Positions 12,999-25,011 are shown, counted from the stretch's first letter. The stretch is DNA of 64,000 bases from Brachypodius melanocephalos (GCA_013398615.1 VZSR01003807.1:5575612-5639611); one strand, 5' to 3'. Made by a program: numbers and translations. Notes: generated from the letters alone by a model not told the origin.

Positions 12999-15900
12999 TT
13001 CAGGAGAAATTAAAACCTTGAGCAAGCAAGCGTTCTCTGAATTATAACTCCCTACCCTCTTTACAATTCTCTCTCAGAACTAAAGTTTTTAGTAATTAAA
13101 TATAATTTTCCTTAACCTCTTTTCTACATGTTTTCACAGCATAAACTCTCTTTAAAAATATGGAGGCAACTATTTAAGTCTTTCCTTTCTTTTTCTGACC
13201 AGTTCTGTTTGGAGCGGGACACTGTAGAAGACTGGCATCCACTCAGGATTTTCATAAAGGGGAAATGAATCTGCTGCATAATACTAATGTAAATTGTATG
13301 AAATTATAAATAAAATAGATAATTAATATAGAACATCCTTTACATTGTCAGTCATGTCTTGACAATATTTGAAAGACATGGGCATTAACATTTACTAATG
13401 TTACCCAAAAACCAAGATATGGAAGGGAAAAATAAAAAATATTAAAATGTCCGGACAGTAAACCATTGAGATAATTTCATTATATTCCTTATCCACAGTA
13501 GTACGTGAAAGAAAGTGATGTTTGGTCCTACATGCTTCCACTCATTACTGACTATCTATCAAGAGTTGGAAGTGACTCCTTCCATCATAGCCACAGATGT
13601 GCCTCTAGGTATAGTTAACAAGATTTTGGATAAAAAAATAAAAAAAAGAGTGATGATACACTATTGAAGGACAGGACAGTTATCATGTATAGAAGAGAAT
13701 GGGGTTAGCAGGAGGGAGAAATGGCACTGCAAGGGGAGGTGCAGTAGAAGCTGTCAGATGAATGTAAGTGTTTGAAATGATCAACAACTTCAGAAAAAGG
13801 AAATTATGAAGATAAACCAGTATATAAAAAGAGGTGCCATTTTGTATCTACCCATCATATTGAGGATATTCTTGGTCTGGGGATGACCTTGGATAAATCA
13901 TGAAATGAGAAGAGACATAAAAAAAAAATTCTTGTATACAGCCATGGTAGAGACTAAGTCAAAGGAGAATTGTTCAAGACAAAAAATTCAGTAGGATAGT
14001 TGATATTAGGTACTTGGTCAGATAAAGATGTTGAAATTGAGGAAGAAGGCATAAGACTATGAAAGATTGGGAATGGGTATATTGAGCAGAACAGCAATCT
14101 GGAAAAATTACCTTTCTGTTGGTCATGGAATGAACATTCAGTCCCCTAACTGGATCACACTAATTGCTCTACATATTTAGCCCTACAAAACTGTAGTTCA
14201 GTGGTGGCTTCTACACATATCATAATACTTTTTGATATAAAAACATCATCATCCTAATTGAATTTCATGACCTTTACCTAGGCATCTGAGTTATTTATCT
14301 GGACCGTATTTTTTCTGTCTCACTGTAGATAAATAGTTTGCCACGTGTTCAATCATTATTGATAATCAGGACTTTAATTCAACTTATTATGATAACCAGT
14401 CAGCAGACAAAAGCAAAGCCATTTTAACTACGAAACCAATAGGAATTGACTGTGCTAACTTTAGGTCCCTCATGCTAAGGTTTAGTTGAGGACATAAAAC
14501 AATAATTATGGATTGAGCCCACTTTGGGTAGTTGCAGCTGTGTCAGTGCGGATAATTCCTATCACAGCTAGTTCAGCTAGAGAGGCAGCCAGGACTGCTT
14601 GGGTGTTAGCAAGTAGTGTGTAGGAGACGTGTAAACCAGATGGTGTCCTTTGTCGCGCTTTCTAGTTGCCAAAAGTGTTTGAAACAATGCAACAAATTAG
14701 TACAAAATAAAAACTATCACATTTTGTAAACTCGTCTAAGTGTTTTACAGAGTTTGCCCCAGGGTTGTTCCCTCTATGGAGAACATACTGATGGCAATTG
14801 ACAGGAGAATGGTTGGTGTTTTAAAAAGATATGAAAGCTGATCAAATGCTGTCTTTTTTTAAATTTGACCCAAATTTTACACATCCACATGCATGCATGT
14901 AACAGAACAATAACTGATGCCTAGAATAAGAGGGTAAAAAATTAATATTATTTCTTCTCTTCACATATTTTTGAAAACAATCAATGTAATCAGTTGAGAT
15001 TTTTAAAAACTTTAAAAGGAATCTCAGGAAAAACTGATCTTCATCAATTTTTCCTTCAGACTAATTCCTCTAGCAGAAAAAATAAAATTAGAGTACTGAG
15101 TACTTCAGTTAATCCCTTGTCTCCTGCAGAAAAGGAGCAGGCTCAAAAATGTGCCATTGTTTCATGGAGTTTTGGGCTCTCTGCAGGAAAAAAGGTTCAC
15201 TGATACGATCAAAGTCTACATTTTTCAAACCTGTCATTAAGTACTCTGGGAGTTGTCCAAGAAAACCAACAAGACAATATGTAATTTTCCACTTGATTTA
15301 ACAGAATATGTTCTTTTCTAAGGAATGAAAATGAGGAGGCCCAGTTTCCTACAGTTTTGTGTTCTTTGTTCCTTTCTCTACCCTCCAGTACAATAAATCT
15401 TGCCCACTCTCATTTTCTCCTATGAAATGCTTGCTCGTGGTGGGTCGTTCCAAACTACGTTAATCCTGTTTGATCGACTGACACCGTCAGTTCTGCTTAT
15501 CTTTCCCCCCTCTACGCAAATGGTGATTCTGCACATGTGTGAATTTTGCAGGGGTTTAATGATTTCCATCTTAAAAGTTTGGTTGATGTTTCCTACTGTG
15601 TTCAAAAACTATTATGAGGTCTGAAGAAATAACCTAAATTAAATTAGGTTAAATTTCATTCCTTAGAAAATAAAATTATATTAGACTGTTACTCCAATTT
15701 TTTTTATTGTACTTTACAGTGGCTAAAATGCTAGAAACTGTTTTTTTCTTTACTTAACAGTCTGGTCATCTGACATTTTGCTAATTACTTTTTTTCTTGG
15801 TGTAGCCTCAACTGTGTTGCGTTGAATTTGTTCAGCATATACTAGCAAACAAATGCTGGCAATCTGCATTAACAAATTTTATGCAAGGAATAGAGGAAGC

Positions 15901-17029
15901 TATGCCACAAGATACCTCACTTTTCAGTCTGTAATAGGGAATAAACTAGATTTTCAGACTTCCTCGTTGTTTGGCTTTGGATACAGTAGCAGTGTGGTAT
16001 ACTGTAGTCCAAATACAGGAGTCTCTGGCTGTAGTATTTTCAGAGCCCAGGACTTCTGGAGCCTGTTTCTGTGACCTAACCCTTAAAAGCAATGCATAAA
16101 TCTCTGGAATGCTGGCAGGGGTTTGAGTGCAGCTGTTCAGCCAACTCTTCCTGTACAAGTAAGTCTGATAGGTTCTGTGCAGCTTTTATGATGGAAAGTG
16201 TATTTTACAGTTAGGTGAGAATATGGAAATGCAAAGGGAAAACAATAAAGGGACTTACTGGAGTTTTGTCGAGCTGATCATATTTTTAAACAAAAAACAC
16301 ACTGTTTCTCCATTCAAATAATGCATAAATGTACTGTTGCATTTAGGTGAAAAATTCAGAAGGTTAAATGCTTCATAGAGATTTTGGCTCCTGGCCAGTG
16401 CCCTTTTGCAGCATGTAGCTGGCAAACATTGCATTGCTGGAGACACTGCTTTTTCAGATACATTAATTTTAAATGATAGTTCTCACTAGATAGACATTAT
16501 GGGAAAGTTCAGCACTATGTAGCAGGCATTTGAAAATCCTAGTCAATATTTTTTCCCTGCACTAAATAAAAGTTCCTAAGCAAGTCAAATCTCACCTAGG
16601 ATCATTGCTTGCTAGGTTAAAACTCCTTGAACCTTCCTAAAGGAAGTCTTTTAGTAAGTAAACTAGGTTTCCCAGCAGCTGGATTACCTGTATGTAATAT
16701 AAATACAATGCATAAGGCATGGTTTCATACTGCTTAAACTAGTAATAAAAGAAAGATCAGAATCTCATATCCACTAGAAACTAAATGGAGCAAGGGCAGG
16801 GCTGGCTTTAATCCTGGCCACTATGGTTTCTTAATTCACTTTATATTTTCTGATCTCCTGACTTGTCCTTTGCCAGTCACACCTACAGCTTCTGAAGTCC
16901 TAAAAGGCAATTCTCCCTACAGCTGAAAGAGATGGGAATGTGGGGGAGCAGGAAAAAATTTTCAACTGCTTGGAGCATGAGTTTGGTGATATAAGGGAAT
17001 ATTTAATGGTATCCGATGCCTTCTGGTAA
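12999..17029. other. Upstream non-coding sequence, no gene seen
   Basis: AT-rich sequence with no recognised gene or element. Small open frames, for example around 14994-15203 and 15400-15624, have no family resemblance and no splice-site support. Confidence 0.55.
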
Positions 17030-18330
17030 GATAAATTTTACATCATGCTCAGAACGGCAGCTGGGGAAGGCACCTTGCTGCCACAGGACAGCAGGAACTG
17101 GGACCAGGTTCCAGCACGGAGCTGAATGAGAATTCAAGCTTTAGTAACATAGATGAGGGGAATGTTTTGGTCTTCTTAAAGTCTTTTTCACACCCTCTGC
17201 ATTGCCATATCCCAGTAATGTGACACCAGAGTACCTTAAAACCCTCCTGTTACTCTGCGTGCCTCTGTCTCCAAACCAAACCCGTGCACACTGAGCCCCT
17301 CATTGAAATTAATCTCTGCAGGGTGTGTATGGCAGACCTGAGGATCCCCTTCAGCCACGGCCTCTCTGGGAGCGGTGTGAGGGCGGGCTGGAGAGCACAC
17401 AGTGCTGCGGGAGCAGTGCCCAGCTCCCAGAGCCTGCAGTACAATGCTGAGGCTCTCACACCTCTCTCCCCCAGCCTCAGCCCACCGCTGGGTGCAGCCT
17501 GAGTCCTTGGAGACTGAGATTCAGCCCCCCCCCGGCCTGCCATGCTGTGTCTTACACCCAGCAGTGCCGTGTGCCCTGGGCTGCAGCAGCCTCATCTCCC
17601 CTGAGTCTCCCAGCAGGGAAGTGGCAGGGCACAGAGCCCATGTACACACATGGATGTAGCCTGACCAGCCACTCTGGGCTCCTGGAAGAGCCGGCTGTGA
17701 GCCCAGAGCCTGTCCCCCTGGCACTGTGGGGGTGCTATGGGGGCACAGGGCACAGCTCATTCTTTGCCTTCCACAGCTTTGCTGCACGGTGGCGATGGTG
17801 CAGCATCACTGCTGGGATACTGCTTTGGGTCCTTTGCGTCTCGCCAGCACTCCTGTGGATTAAACCCTTTCCTGGGGTCCTCAGGGTGAAGCCTAACACT
17901 TCCCAAAGGCTTGGACTCCAGCAGGCACAGCCTGAGGCAGTAACACGGTGTTGTCTTCACTCTACTGGGACTTGTTCAACAACTACTGTTGAGAGCCGAA
18001 TGAAATATCACAGTCAGCAAAGCACAGTGAAAGCTCATCCACCCCAAGAAAGCTGTGTCTCCACTGAGCAGGCTCCCCTAGACACTCCTCTTTTCCTGCA
18101 GGCAGCCCATACTTGCCATAGGTCCAAAGTAGCAGGATGCTAACTGGTGACCCAGCCTTTTTGTGAGGAATTGGAGGGAGAGCTCCTGAGGGAGCCTTGG
18201 CTGTGCTCCAGGAGGCTGAGTGCTGAGCCCAGGTGTGGGCAATGAGCACTGCCCTTCCCCTCCCAGCTGATCAAGGGGGTGGGCAGGCAGTGCTGGGGGA
18301 GCTGTTCACCTTTCCGGGGAGGCTGCAGGA
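17030..18330. other. GC-rich block (about 1.3 kb), CpG-poor, function unknown
   Basis: Stands out sharply from AT-rich flanks: cytosine- and guanine-rich, with many CAG/CTG and CCC/GGG words and a C9 run near 17527-17535. By eye there are only about 16 CpG in the block, so it is not a classical CpG island. Raised GC opens longer frames on both strands (up to about 200 codons at 17547-18143 on +), but their products resemble no family I know. It could be an old repeat, a non-coding exon or merely an isochore fluctuation. It lies 3-4 kb upstream of the first FMN2 coding exon. Confidence 0.5.
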
Positions 18331-21210
18331 AATGGTAACTATCTTGAAAGTAATCACAGCCCTGTAATAGAGTTTAGTGCTTTCAACAGGAATGTGTTAA
18401 TGTGGAGGTCTCTGGGAGCACAAGGATGATGTGTCCCGAGTTGTGAGTTTTGACTCTCCTCTGTGTGTTGCTATTTTTAATTCCTGAGCTTAGGAAGAGA
18501 GTGAGAGATGAGGAGGATTTCAGGTCTATGCTTGTAGTCTCACCTCTCAGTCTTTCTGGTTGATCCCTGGCAAATATTGAATGAGGCAGGCAGGTTCCCT
18601 GACTAGCCTCAGTAGTTTGTTGTCAATATATAGCAAGCTAAGAATAAATTAGAATAACTCAGAAAGATTTATTATCGCTCTTTAAAGTGAAATATCCTTC
18701 TTGAACACCTAAATCCTTTTCTTTTGTCCATTTAGTGTCTGTTGAAAGTCTCTCTTTTCTTGGTGTAGAATATTAAATACTATATTTTTTTTTAAATGTA
18801 GCTTACACTGATGCCAAAATGTTCTGGTTTCTTGCTGACTTTTGATAACATATTTTTCTCTAGAAGATAAAAGACTGACTGAGAGGAAATAGACCCCCCA
18901 AAACATTACCATTTGTTTTTTTATTGTGATGTATTTAAAATTTGAAAATATCTATGGCTATACATTGTGTGGGGGTTTTTTTAAAAACTGACTCATTAGG
19001 ATGTGCTCTATGAAAACTTCTAGGAAATAATGCACCTACATGATTAGAACTATTATAAGCTTCTAGTATCTAATTAAAAAATGAAGACTGGTCTTTAACT
19101 TGACTCTCTTATGAGCCTGCCTGTGTCAATGACTTGATTTTGCAACACAATTTGCAGAGTAATCACTGCTGGTGAGTTATCGTTAGTTGTGATGGAAGAT
19201 AGGATCTGCCAAGCAAGTTTATAGAGAAGGAAGGAAAGGGAGTGTTTCAGAACATTACACTAATTCTACAGCTCTCTTACATGGATTCCATCCATTGTAT
19301 CTTTATATTACTTCTGCATTATGTTAATTTCTGGCAGATTTTAGTGGGAAAGGAGTTTTTAAGTGAGGTTGGAAGACACAAGTACTCCAGTTCTGACCAA
19401 GGCTTAGATCCTTGTCAGTTCTAGTCAGTTAAAATACCCATCAAGGTATTATTCTACTACGATGGTTCTCTCAAACTGTGCCTTAGCTCTTACTGTGGAT
19501 CTCCAGTTGGACTGAAATTATATGTGCTTTCAAAAGCCTTATTCAAACACATAGTAATGATGTAAGAGGTAAAATACCACAACAAAGCAGAAACTAAGTA
19601 GGATAACAGAAAGCAAAAGCAGGAATGGAGTAAAAAAACAAAATCACATAACATGCTCTTGCAGGTTTTGCTATACTAGTTCTTGTTAGTAGTTTTATAG
19701 TTGTTAAGTGTTAAAAGTGGAAAAAAAAATAGATGTTTGACTCGGTTAGATAAGGAAAAATAATTAAATTTTAAAAAGAAAAAGAAACTAAATTATCCCA
19801 CTGAGTATACAAAGTCATCTGATCCACATAAAACACTCAAGTTATTGTAGACAAGAGGTTTCTCATGCCTGAACCACAGGCCCCTCAAGACAGGGCTTGC
19901 ATCAGAGCAGTAAGTGACCAAGAAGCACAAGGAAGAAATTATGATAGTTCAAAACAACTAATTCTCATGTGTTAAGAAGAGTGTTATTGTTTCCAAACCA
20001 AATAAACAGCAATTATTTGCTGTTTATATAACCAGAGCCTACATTTGTAAAAGTATTTAGAAATCTTTGGGAAAAAAAGTAGTGTGTGTCTTGGAGGAAG
20101 CGGGGAGGAAAGGGGAATATAGCTGTATAGTTTTTAAAATGAGAATGATACTCCTTCTTCTTCTTTAATGTCTATTAAGGCAGAGGAAAGAAGTGAAATC
20201 TATGGTAGGAATTACATCAAAAGTGAAAGTTAGATAAACCAGTAGAATGTGTTTACCTGGAATGATGTATTGGTTTAAGCAATCCCTGACGAAAGGGAAA
20301 TTGCAAGTCAGAAAGTTCCTAGCCGTGAGGAATACATAAAGTCTTTCACAGAAACTGAACCTAATAGACTGGGCAGTTTAGAGATGGTAAATTATAAACA
20401 GAAAATCTACCTAATTACTACTTGTTTGGTGTTGAACCAAGGTATTGGACAGCTGAACTGATCCAATTTGGCATTCTTAGGTCCTTTGGTTTCTATTCCA
20501 GTTATTTTAATTCTGAATTTTAAAAGGTGAAGGAAGTAACTGTCTAGAAGTTCAGGAAATGTATTTATGAATATTGAAGTTTATACATCTAAAGCGAAAA
20601 TGAAGGAGAAGCAGCAACTGATTAAAACTTTTGCACAAGCTTCCAAAGTAGTTAGGAAGTGTCAACATCTACACCAATTATTAAATATGTAGGGTGAAAT
20701 AGAGGAATAATTTACTGTATCTTTTTCCTTAGTTGCATTTGAATACTGCTATTTTTCTTGTTTGTTTTATCTTGTTTTGTGCCAGATGTTCTTATCAGGG
20801 AAAACAATGGTGATGTGTTTTAATATTGATGAGTTGATTCTCCTGGGAATAATAGTATATCTACCTTCTCAGAATACAAATTGTGGGAGGGTTTTTATAG
20901 CAAAATTACCACAATGCATTGAATGTAAGTGCAACTCTTTAAAACTGTGGAAAGAACTTTCTGTTTATTATCTTTATTTTATCTACTCTAAAAGGAGAAT
21001 GACTCTTCTTTTAAAACTATGTATTGTTTTGATGGCCTTTAAAAAGCAAGCATATATATCACTAGAGGTGTGTAATCTTTCAAAGCAGCATATGCTTAAG
21101 CACCTTATAAACTATTAAGTAATCATAATACTTCTTTTTCCTAAACTAAGTTTATTAATTTACTTGTTTAAGTAATTGCAGAGCAGTTGCAGAGTAATTA
21201 AAGTACCTTG
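18331..21210. other. Non-coding sequence immediately upstream of FMN2 coding exon A
   Basis: AT-rich, no CpG island, no recognisable exon. If the acceptor at 21245 is used, this is the 3' part of a 5' UTR intron. It holds one 11-bp perfect inverted repeat at 20002-20027 and an A-rich stretch near 19720-19790. Confidence 0.55.
20002..20027. repeat. Perfect 11-bp inverted repeat with 4-base spacer
   Basis: Arms ataaacagcaa (20002-20012) and ttgctgtttat (20017-20027) are exact reverse complements, separated by ttat. Each arm contains a forkhead-type core (taaaca/tgttta), so it could be a hairpin or a paired binding site. Confidence 0.7.
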
Positions 21211-21245
21211 CTTTAACTTCCCCCCCCTCCCCTTTTTCCCTTCAG
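21211..21245 (+). promoter_or_regulatory. Strong splice acceptor just upstream of the first FMN2 coding exon
   Basis: A 27-nt uninterrupted pyrimidine tract (21217-21243) is followed by AG at 21244-21245. A branch-point-like tttaac sits just 5' (candidate A at 21216, about 28 nt from the AG). This is a textbook 3' splice site. It implies that exon A starts at 21246 with only about 430 nt of leader before the MGNQ ATG, and that at least one non-coding exon lies upstream. The sequence just left of it is AT-rich with no CpG island, which also argues against a promoter here. Confidence 0.6.
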
Positions 21246-21269
21246 GAGCTTGAAATACTGATATTATAA

Positions 21270-21281
21270 ATGATTTGCTGA
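21270..21281 (+). promoter_or_regulatory. Minimal upstream ORF (ATG ATT TGC TGA) in the FMN2 leader
   Basis: The first ATG after the acceptor at 21245 is at 21270 and reads three sense codons to a TGA at 21279-21281. It is in the same frame as formin-2 but closed off from it. If the leader starts at 21246, scanning ribosomes meet this ATG first, then the in-frame 21297 ATG, several out-of-frame ATGs (for example 21466, 21500, 21523, 21622 and 21637) and finally the MGNQ start. This would lower or regulate translation of the main ORF. The ATG context is poor (T at +5, A at +4). Confidence 0.4.
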
Positions 21282-21296
21282 CAAGCTGAGCTTGCA

Positions 21297-21674
21297 ATGC
21301 AGGCAATAAAAACGGTGGAAAAAGAAGTGACTTTTATCAAGGAAAGACATTTCACAGAACCCTTCCTGGAGCAGCAAGAGTGCAGCAGAAACCCGGCGAG
21401 CAGGCATCTCCAGGAGCAGCAGCCATTGGAAGGAGCTGTCTGCAGCTCTCGGTGCTGCACTGAGCATGTCCCAGCGGAGCCCAGCGCCAGCAGCACATTA
21501 TGCAAAAAGGCAGCTCCGGCAGATGGGAGAGAGGCACGGCGAGCACTCGCCTCCCTTGCACCAGCACCGCCTGAAAACAAGCCTGCATCGCTAGAGGGGA
21601 TCCCGCCGGCAGGCCAGAGCAATGAAACCCGCCAGGATGGCCTGATTGCCAAAGGTGCTGCACCGCGGAAAATC
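21297..21674 (+). other. In-frame upstream open extension of FMN2 (126 codons), 5' UTR or alternative N-terminus
   Basis: From an ATG at 21297 the frame is open and continuous with the formin-2 ORF for 126 codons before the MGNQ methionine. In-frame stops at 21267-21269 (TAA) and 21279-21281 (TGA) close it on the left. The 21297 ATG has G at -3 but C at +4, a moderate context weaker than that at 21675. The predicted extension (starting MQAIKTVEKEV) has a cysteine-containing middle and an Ala/Pro-rich second half; I recognise no domain. The mammalian formin-2 I know starts at MGNQ, so this is most simply 5' untranslated sequence, with the extension as an alternative. Confidence 0.5.
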
Positions 21675-23238
21675 ATGGGGAATCAGGATGGGAAGCTGAG
21701 GAAAAACACAGGTGATGTGCAAGAAGGAGGAGAGGATGCCTCTGGGCCCAAGGATACGGACGGCACAAAGAAGGTATCGGGAGGCAGAAGGGGACTGGGG
21801 AAGCATGCGAAAGGAAGCGAATCGGGGAAGAAGAAGGGTAAGTCGGACTCCAGGCCCTCCGTGTTTTCAAATCTGAGGATCAGAAAAAATCTGTCCAAGG
21901 CTAAAGATGGGAATAGCAGTTCACGGGAGGATGTTTTGGAAAGCCAGGCCTTGCAGCCTGGGGAGCTGGACAGTACCCATTCAATTGTAACCAAAACTCC
22001 CGATATAAGCATCTCTGCAGATGAAGGGGGTCTCTCAGACACAGATGTTGAACATTTTGAAATCAGAAATGAAACCGTTCCAGCTGCTGCAGAGACACAG
22101 GATGGACAAAGGACCAGCTCTGGCTCTGATACGGATATATACAGTTTCCATTCAGCGGCAGAACAAGAGGATTTGCTCTCTGATATCCAGCAAGCTATTA
22201 GACTGCAGCAGCAGCAGCAGCAGGGGGCAATTAACATTGGAACTGAGGACCTTGTCACCAAAACAATGGGCCGACACACGGCTAATTCTACAGCAACCCC
22301 CTTAGATTTTGAACGGTTCTTTTCAGTAACTACCACTGACAAAGAGAGGAGCCCAGACACCGAGGGGGCTCTTCCAGCGGTATCGGAAACTGTGGAAAAC
22401 ATTCCCGTCTCCAGTGCAGCTGAACGCGAACCGAAAGAAGCGGTAAATGGCACAGGCTCTCCTGGTAACAGCGTGTCTGAAACACAGGAACGCCAGCTAT
22501 TGAGTGAGGAGCAGCTCGCTGCTGGAGTGGAGGCTGGAGCCAGTGAACTACAAGATGGTTTGAACAGAACTGCGGTAGAAAATGGGTCTGAGACATACAG
22601 CTCCACACAACCTTTTCCAACTTCAGTGGCAGATGCTGAGGCTAAAATTGCTGAAGTGCAGGCTGTTGATTTCCAGGGTTCAGTAACAGAGAGTGGTATT
22701 TCAGATGCAGGCCCTTTCCATGCTGCTGAGACTCAGGAAGGGAAACGCACTCCGTCTGCCAGTCAAGAGGAGCTGCGTAATGGTTTGTCCACGGAAATGA
22801 AAAACGGCAGTTTGTCCTCGGAAGGAACAGCAGACAGTCCGACGCTTGGCTCCCGATGTTTTAAGCCCTATCTAATTAACCCCTGTTACATCAAAACCAC
22901 AACTAGGCAACTGAGTTCTCCCAACCATTCACCTTCTCCCTCCCCATCCCAGAGCCCGCTTGTCACAAGGAGGCAGGAGTCCTTCCACAAAAAGGAAAAA
23001 GTCTCATTCAGGAAGAAGAGGTCTGCTAGTTTGGCAGGTTTGTACAGTCGTTCTGCAGACTGGACAGAAGAGGTGTCTAATCACAAAAGCGAGATAACGG
23101 AGAAGGTGAGCTCTGCAGACTACTTGGAGCACAAGGGGTTCAGAGAGAAATTCCAAACAGAAAGAGTGCCTTTGACTCATTCAAGAAAGTCCTCAGGGGT
23201 CCAGGCTTCTACAGAGACATTTCCCAATGTCTTTTCAG
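21675..23238 (+). CDS. FMN2: Formin-2, first coding exon (residues 1-521 plus first base of codon 522)
   Basis: Opens with MGNQDGKL, the conserved formin-2 N-terminus, in a strong initiation context (A at -3, G at +4). Recognisable blocks, numbered from this Met: lysine/serine-rich stretch then RPSVFSNLRIRKNLSK at 60-75; DGQRTSSGSDTDIYSFHS from 143, continuing through EQEDLLSDIQQAIRL to a six-CAG glutamine run at 178-183; CFKPYLINPCYIKTTTRQLSSPNHS from 395; SRSADWTEE at 458-466; the exon ends FPNVFS + G. The exon closes at a strong donor, CAG|gtgagc, in phase 1. The region between about 190 and 390 is acidic, Ser/Thr/Glu-rich and poorly matched to mammals; it looks disordered. This part of the protein is regulatory rather than catalytic. 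Gly2 followed by Asn makes N-myristoylation conceivable but unproven. The frame stays open upstream to an ATG at 21297, so a longer N-terminus is possible. Identity is very sure; the start is likely. Confidence 0.95.
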
Positions 23239-25011
23239 GTGAGCAATATGTATTAAGGGTTCTTTTGGTTTATTTTTTTTCCCCACAACAGCTTTGAAAA
23301 CATTTTAAAAATACTTTGGTTCATCACATGCAATGCTTTGCATGCATTATCATCTTTACGTGCACTGACAGCTTTAAAATCCAAGGCCTGATCTTACAAA
23401 CACAGTCACATTTCATCAGTCTGGCAGTACTGCCGGTAAAGGAAGTGCATAACTCTTTGAAGTTGTTCTTTCTACTTGTCTCCTTTGTCTACATCCTGAA
23501 GGAAAACGCTGAAAGCCTTAAACTATTCTTGTTGAAAAATGCTAAAAGCTGCACTGTTGTAGGCAGATCAGCTCTCTGCATAAATAGATCTTTCAAATGC
23601 AAAGCTTTCTGTAACCACGATCCTGTTTGGGGTTTTCTTGAGCTAGGTGCTGTTCTAGTGTACTCTAAACTTTTGAGAGCTGCACCTGGTGTTAGACTGA
23701 GACAATGATGAGGATTTGCTTAGCACAAAAAGGAAAAAGGCATGCAAGCACAGATGGACAGCACTTCAGAAAGGAACCAATTTCCTCTTCAGAAGGGGGA
23801 AAGAGGAAAAGAAAGAAATGTTAATGCATTGAAAAGCATTAAAAACAGGGGAGGAGAAGGGAAACCGGGGTTTGTACAATTTGGTAGCTGTGACAGGCTG
23901 CTGCTCAGGCTACATGAGGTGACTCATTCAGTGAAGTGTTCTTTACCTTGCCTGTTAGGCAGCTTGCATCCTGTCACAAAGACATGGGAATAGAAAGTTC
24001 ACAAATGAAGTAGTGTGAGTAGATGGTTATATTTTCCTTCGCTCTGAGTTTTTTTTCCCCTTCCTCTTCCCCCAACCTGAAGTTTCTTTCTAAAGATAAT
24101 ATATTAATAAATAAGAACAATTCTGCCACATAGGAGGTGTGTGTACAGAGAAAACTCAGCAACATATTCCACATATGTTTCACTTAAAGAACCTGTAGAA
24201 CTAAGAGAACGTACCCCAAGAGCACCTGCTATTAGATAAAATCAGTTTTGTTTTGAATGAAGTCAGTTCTAGATGTATGGCCACAGCAACCATGTATGTG
24301 CAAAAGTTCTTTGCAAAAAATGGAGTGAGGGTTGTTTTTTTTTTTCTCCTGGTTTTATGAAAAGAAAACAAAAGACTATGATTTAGAAAGTAAATGACTA
24401 AAATTATTTTCTAGATTCAAATTACAATGCTTTCATTCTTCAGTAGCCTTGAGCAAAAATCCTCAATTTCAGTCTAGAAAATTAGAATTCAAATTTTTTA
24501 ACACAGAAAAAGCCAGTCCCCTCTGAGATTAGCCCTCTGTGAAGTGAGCTGAATCTTTTGTTTGTTTGTTTTAAATGTCTTTCATCTATTTCTTAGACTT
24601 AATTTCAGACATGCTACCTAAACTTTTCCAGTTTGAGGTGTTCACTACTTTCAGATTTATAGCATATAAAAAGCACAGTGGTGTTTTTTTGTTTTTTTAG
24701 CTATCAACATTGACATCTTATAAACAACTCAGAAAATTTTTAATTGCCACATCAATAATTAGATTTTATGGGGATGCTATGACAGAAATAAATTTTATGT
24801 GGCAAACTTCAAGAACATGGTGTTTCTTTTTAGAGACCTGTTTTCTGGGAAATAGGCTTTTTCTCACTTCCTCACAAGGTTTTGATTTACTTACTAATAA
24901 TTTTTGTTTTGGTTTGGTTTTTTCCCACCAGTGCTTTAGACTGTTATTGTGAAGGGACCAGTGTCCAATGCAACAGTAGTTCTATCTCTTATGGAAATTG
25001 CAGTGACCCTC

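Noticed and set aside
17547..18143. 198-codon + strand open frame in the GC-rich block
   Set aside because: Equally long frames occur on the other strand and in other phases because GC-rich DNA has few stops. The product has no recognisable motif and the start context is ordinary.
21683..22606. 307-codon minus-strand open frame inside FMN2 exon A
   Set aside because: It is the antisense shadow of the coding exon: the + strand product matches formin-2 blocks, while the minus product is Ser/Cys-rich and unrecognisable.
23239..23297. Read-through of exon A into the intron (18 extra residues then stop) as an alternative C-terminus
   Set aside because: The donor CAG|gtgagc is strong and exon B continues the conserved protein in exact phase; intron retention has no sequence support.
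23316..23708. 130-codon open frame just inside intron 1
   Set aside because: No family resemblance, intronic composition, and no flanking splice sites that would fit the FMN2 phase.
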